DNA of 20,740 nt, taken from Chara braunii. Taxonomy: Eukaryota; Streptophyta; Charophyceae; Charales; Characeae. The DNA lies in the NCBI GenBank assembly GCA_003427395.1, contig BFEA01000598.1, forward strand, positions 374,542-395,281, written 5' to 3'. Positions 16,950-20,740 of this stretch are shown piece by piece. The position numbers were made by a program, and so were the translations under genes. The notes below the pieces were generated by a model. It was not told the DNA's origin. It ran no database searches and saw only the letters and a list, made by a program, of their open reading frames with translations. Position 1 is the stretch's first letter; each line of letters starts with the position of its first letter.

Positions 16950-18863
16950 CATCCCGAAGACTCAAGCTCAGACAACTCATAGAGCGAGGGCTTTTTGAAA
17001 TGCCTCTGTCCAAACAGAAGGGAGTGCTGGTGGCCCCCCTGAGGAAATCGAAAGGGAAATGGGAGATAGGCCTCTCCCCGATTGGGGAACATGGGGGAGT
17101 AACACTACAAGGGTGAGAATTCTCGTTGAAGGAGGGAGAGGATGGGGACAAGGTCTTCACCGACCAAATGCGCACTTTTATCCCCTCACACTACGCCCCG
17201 GGCGCAAGAGCGGGAGTGCGACTGCTTGGGACTAGCGACTATCAAATGTCAAACAACGACCTCTTCCTGCGTTTTGAAACCAACAAGACAGTCAACCTAC
17301 GTTGGTTTAATCACAATGCTTTGCTGGATCTCCAATGTGCAAAAGTTAAAGCTAGCGAGTATTGGTCTGAGGATGATATATGTAGGTGTCTATGTAAGAT
17401 GGTGAGGAAGAAAACTCTACTTCTAAACAGATGGGACGACAAGCCCTGGCACGCACTGTAAATAAGGAATATAATGGACGATTTAGATACATTATATTGT
17501 AAAAACCCGGCATGGCAAAAATGCGTAGACTCGGCCGACCTGGATCTACGATCTATTAATGTAAATGGTCTTGCGTCGAGCAGACCTGACAAGCGTCAGG
17601 CCATTTGGGACCAGCTTAGAGGAGTAGGTGGCAGGCGATGGCCGGACGTAACCTGTGTCCAGGAGACCCACCTACAGGGCACCACGGAGCATAACAGAGC
17701 ACATAGGATGGTTTGGCCTCACACAACCATCAAAGCCCACGCACCCAGACCGGGTTCGGCCGAAGTAGCAATCTGGGTCCCTCCGGACTCCAGATTTCAG
17801 CCGGTCCACTGGGTCGTAGACGAGGAAGAGGGAGGATGGGTATCGGTCCTCGGAATGCTGGAACTGGAGCTGCTGTGCATAATTTGTATTTACTCACCTA
17901 ATAGTGTCAGCGAACGAAGGGAATTTCTGGGGAAGTTGGCTACACAAGTGCCGGAAGGCATCCCCCTAGTCATAGCAGGGGACTTTAATGCTACCCCAGA
18001 CAGAACTTTCGGCAGATGGAACGCCCAAGAATCCCCTTCCTTCGCCGTGGCAGAAGACGAACGAATGATAACCGAACTCTGCGAAACAATTTCGATCTTC
18101 GATACCTTTCGCCGATTACACCCTCAGACGCGTTCCTTTACATGTGTAAGGGATAGCAACCCGGCACGCCTGTCCAAATCTAGGATTGACCTCATCTTTA
18201 TATCCAACGACCTAGAAGGAGCATTGCGCTGGTCGCTAATCCTCCCGCGGAGCCCACACCCAGGACTAGATCACAAGACGTGCGGAATAATACTGACAAT
18301 GAGAAAGAGGTCAGATCAGGGGCCTGACTTTTATAAGCTAAACACCTCTCTCCTAAAAGATGTAACTTTCACACAGATGATCCATGACGAATGAAACTTC
18401 TGGCGTTAACAAAAGTATTTGTTCGACTCATACATTACATGGTTCAACAACGGACTAATTTATCTAGCAAAAAAATGCAAGGATCTTTGTAAAGCAAAGG
18501 CAGCCCAACGACAACAGCAAAATATGTCTACCCACAAAGAACTAATCACCCTGGAACAGCAGACAGATTCACAATCACAACAGCAAAAGATGTCTACCCA
18601 CAAAGAACTAATCACTCTGGAACAGCAGACAGATTCACAATCTCTTACTACCACCATCCAAGATACTAAAGATCGTCTCTTACAATACGCACTTCATAGA
18701 TGGCAAGGAATTAGAATTCGAGGAAAACTGACCAAATTTACTCAGGAAGTTACCATGGACACCCATTTCTTTTCCATGGACACGACACGGGCTAGACGGA
18801 CGGTCATCGAAGCCCTCTTTGACCCAAACGACGGCAAAACCATAGCCACTGACACAGCACACT
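16925..18863 (+). pseudogene. LINE ORF2, 5' part: novel N-terminal region plus apurinic-type endonuclease
   Basis: A single frame runs from ATG 16925, overlapping the ORF1 end by 25 bp, to the LTR insertion. It is interrupted by TGA 17114, TAA 17459, TGA 18392 and TAA 18407. Codons 1 to about 205 match no domain I know. They are followed by the endonuclease: SINVNGL (N212), CVQETHL (E247), CIYSPN, AGDFNATP (D353, N355), SRIDLIFIS (D422) and LDH (H450; usually SDH). These are the metal-binding and catalytic positions of the APE-like LINE endonuclease, which nicks target DNA to prime reverse transcription. The catalytic residues are kept, but the stops prevent a full protein. ORF2 could also start downstream at ATG 17474, which would drop the N-terminal region. 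Confidence 0.9.
18511..18642 (+). repeat. 66-bp in-frame tandem duplication in LINE ORF2
   Basis: Positions 18511-18576 and 18577-18642 differ at about two of 66 bases and encode two copies of a 22-residue unit containing MSTHKELITLEQQTDSQS. The unit lies in the linker between endonuclease and reverse transcriptase. It is a recent replication-slippage-type change, and the length keeps the frame. Confidence 0.95.
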
Positions 18864-19213
18864 TGTGCCGGACCCGCCGGGATGGCGGTCCGTTAGGATG
18901 GAGACGAAGAAGGAGGTAGAGATGGAGCTGGAGGGGACAGCGCAGCTCCGACGCAGACTCCACACGCAAGTACTCCAAGATCTGCGAAAGTGAAGAATGA
19001 CGAAAAACAGACTGCAGCTGGGGTATACCCCCAGCGGACTGACTGGACTGGACTGGACTGGCCTGGTACCGACCGTGGTACCGTGCGGGACTGGACTGGA
19101 CTGAAACAATATACGGCCTGTGGGGTCAGGCCACGGCCTGGTCCCACAGGCCGAACTGGCAAATAGCCAAATAGGCCCTGGCTGTAGGCCAGGGCAGATG
19201 AAGGCCCGCTGCA
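18864..19213 (-). mobile_element. Probable solo LTR, copy 2 (350 bp), inserted in LINE ORF2
   Basis: On the minus strand the element runs from TGCAGCGGGCC to GGTCCGGCACA and aligns along its length with 10490-10850. It is flanked by ACACT on both sides (18859-18863 and 19214-19218), a perfect 5 bp duplication. The host LINE codes on either side of it: DTAH before, YSDFF after, one base change in frame apart. It retains the GGCCTGTGGG/CCCACAGGCC and GGACCCGCC/GGCGGTCC hairpins, has an extra CCCTGGC/GCCAGGG hairpin, and keeps the CAGTC repeats. It carries no protein frame. Confidence 0.8.
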
Positions 19214-19225
19214 ACACTGCACACT

Positions 19226-20740
19226 AATTACTCAGACTTTTTTTAAACAGTTATACACTTCCCAGATCCCTCCCTCACAATTCGATGGAAGAGACAAGGA
19301 ACTGGAGGAATTCTTAACACAAATGGATAGATACCTCTCCTCATAGCAGCGGGAACAGCTGGATGCAACCCTGTCAAAAAATGAAATCTGGACAGCACTC
19401 CTCCAAATGAAAGAGGAAAAAATACCCGGCATAGACGGACTCCCCAAGGAATTTTGGGAAGCCATGTGGACGGATCTGAGTGCAGACTTATGGGAATATT
19501 ATTAGGAGGTGTGGAACCTTGGGGAGATGGAAGAAATTGTGGGTAGAGGTGTGCTATCATTGCTATATAAAAAGGGTGACAAAATGAACATCAGAAACTA
19601 TAGACCTATCACTCTGGTCACAATAGTCTATAAAATGGTTTCCAAAGCACTGGCGAATCGTATGGCATCCGTCCTAGAAGATGTCATACACCCGACCCAG
19701 ACAGGATTCATGTCCGGAAGAAATATACAACAAAATATCTTACTAGTTAACGAGGTGGTCCAACTAGCCCAACGAAATAAAGCGAACGCGGCCATTATAT
19801 TCATTGATTTTGAAAAAGCATACGACCACGTTGACTGGACATTCCTGGATAAATGCTTGGAAAGAATGAACTTTGGTTCAGTCTTTCGACGTTAGGTTAG
19901 GATCCTTCATCAAAACGCCACCACCTGTGTGCAGGTAAACAGGTCGATAGCGCCCCCCTTCGAGCTTCAGAGGTCTGTAAGACAAGGGGACCCCATCGCA
20001 CCCTATCTTTTTGTGGTAATAATGGAAGCACTTTCAGCCAACCTCAGGCATCACAAGAACCTTTCTCGTATCCAAATCACTAATATCCCGGACGAGGCGG
20101 TGCCAATCTGCTCCCTTTTCGTTGATGACCTTTCCATAATGGTAGAAGCAACGGACCGTAACATGGAAGAAGTCCAAAGTCTCATGAACCGCTTCTGCCA
20201 GCTTTCAGATATGGCAATAAATTGGGGGCAGCAGACTACAGGTTGGTCGTTACACCATCAGGGAGGAAGACCCCCTGAAAACCCACGAATCACATGGCTC
20301 CCCCCGGAAGACCCACTGAGAGTTTTGGGGGCCCTACTTACAGCGAACGGTAAGCCGGCGACCAACGACGAGTGGCTGACTGGACCAGCAAACGCCAAAC
20401 TAAAGCAATGGAATAAAAAACACACATCGTTATTTGGGAGGGCCCTGGTCATTAATAATGTGGTTCTGGCCACACTTCGGTACAAATCGATTGTATGGCC
20501 CATGAGCGAAGGGGGGCTCAGGTCGCTCAAACAACAACTAGCCCCCTTCCTCTGAAGAGGGGACAATAATGCCCCCCACGCAATAAGTCGAGTAGCTTGG
20601 GACTCAGTGATTCAACCCAAGACCAGGGGAGGACTAGGGATTGTGGACCCGGCCACTCAATCCCAGGCGCTCACACTTCGCTGGCTCCAGCACATCATCT
20701 TTTCTCCGTCCTACCCCTGGCCCCCTCTGGCCCTGATACA
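19226..20740 (+). pseudogene. LINE ORF2, 3' part: reverse transcriptase (C-terminus beyond window)
   Basis: Pre-RT text (YSDFF at 19229) is followed, after frame changes, by a frame running from about 19314 to the window end. It is broken by TAG 19344, TAG 19503, TAG 19893 and TGA 20553. Reverse transcriptase motifs appear in order: an IPGIDGLPKEFW block, NYRPITLVTIVYKM, GFMSGRNIQQNI, motif A FIDFEKAYD (Asp at 19806), motif B RQGDPIAPYLF (19980-20012), motif C FVDD (Asp pair 20124-20129) and a VLGALLT block. Past the TGA the frame still reads RG-N, AWDSVIQPKTRGGLGI and TLRWLQ, typical of the L1 C-terminal region. The YADD box appears as FVDD, which is common in LINEs. No RNase H is seen within the window. 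The enzyme copies LINE RNA at the nicked target. Confidence 0.93.

Larger units (their letters stand above)
14535..20740 (+). mobile_element. Degenerate L1-type LINE (non-LTR retrotransposon), 3' end outside window
   Basis: It has the standard two-ORF layout: an RNA-binding ORF1 with a zinc knuckle, then an ORF2 with apurinic-type endonuclease followed by reverse transcriptase, all on the plus strand. The coding part alone exceeds 6.2 kb including a 355 bp insertion. The 5' limit is not defined, since the GA- and C-rich leader may belong to it, and the 3' UTR and tail lie outside. Stops at 14805, 17114, 17459, 18392, 18407, 19344, 19503, 19893 and 20553, at least one frame change, and the LTR in ORF2 make it non-autonomous. 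Confidence 0.95.

Noticed and set aside
18852-19225. A 12-bp imperfect target duplication around LTR copy 2
   Set aside because: The first copy of the element shows exactly 5 bp and the TG...CA ends fit 5 bp in both, so the wider match is probably a local repeat in the LINE.
14535-20555. Stop codon reassignment to explain in-frame TAG, TGA and TAA in the LINE
   Set aside because: All three stops occur, with frame changes and an insertion as well, so ordinary decay of a dead element explains them.

Overview
This window looks like non-coding, repeat-laden nuclear DNA of a eukaryote, most likely of the green-plant lineage. A streptophyte alga is my guess, not a demonstrated fact. The signs are a plant-type L1 LINE whose ORF1 has a DUF4283-like/zinc-knuckle layout, U6 snRNA pseudogenes, a broken mitochondrial rpl5-rps14 gene pair of the kind seen in plant and charophyte mitochondria, and long microsatellites and homopolymers. 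I see no intact host protein-coding gene, no operon and no CRISPR array.

Layout. 1-2440: CT microsatellites, a poly(A)-tailed short insertion on the minus strand, and otherwise unassigned DNA. 2448-3260: a strong hairpin, then the 3' end of mitochondrial rpl5 directly followed by the 5' half of rps14 (a mitochondrial-to-nuclear insertion), then a GC-rich foldable segment. 3261-6600: AT-rich to mixed DNA with no recognisable gene. 6602-8368: a run of about eighteen perfect or near-perfect short inverted repeats. 8625-8778: an odd block of G, T and A homopolymers. 8807-9240: two 5'-truncated U6 copies in a roughly 180 bp tandem unit, the second split by a poly(A)-tailed insertion with an 8 bp target duplication.

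9707-10990: three tandem units of about 170 bp, each interrupted by something different: an AT minisatellite, a 270 bp segment, and a 361 bp TG...CA element with a 5 bp duplication. The uninterrupted neighbour shows the empty site. 11087-11782: a long inverted repeat enclosing a 113 bp tandem duplication. 12928-14430: a degenerate array of about 80 bp units, a C-rich stretch with a duplication of about 200 bp, and a GA-rich stretch.

14535 to the window end: one degenerate L1-type LINE. ORF1 (with a single in-frame TAG) overlaps ORF2. ORF2 carries an unexplained N-terminal region of about 200 residues before its apurinic-type endonuclease, then a reverse transcriptase. ORF2 is split by a second, minus-strand copy of the TG...CA element (probable solo LTR), again with a perfect 5 bp duplication. 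The relative order of events is therefore LINE insertion, then LTR insertion into it and recombination to a solo LTR. The LINE also carries many stops, several at expected tryptophan codons.
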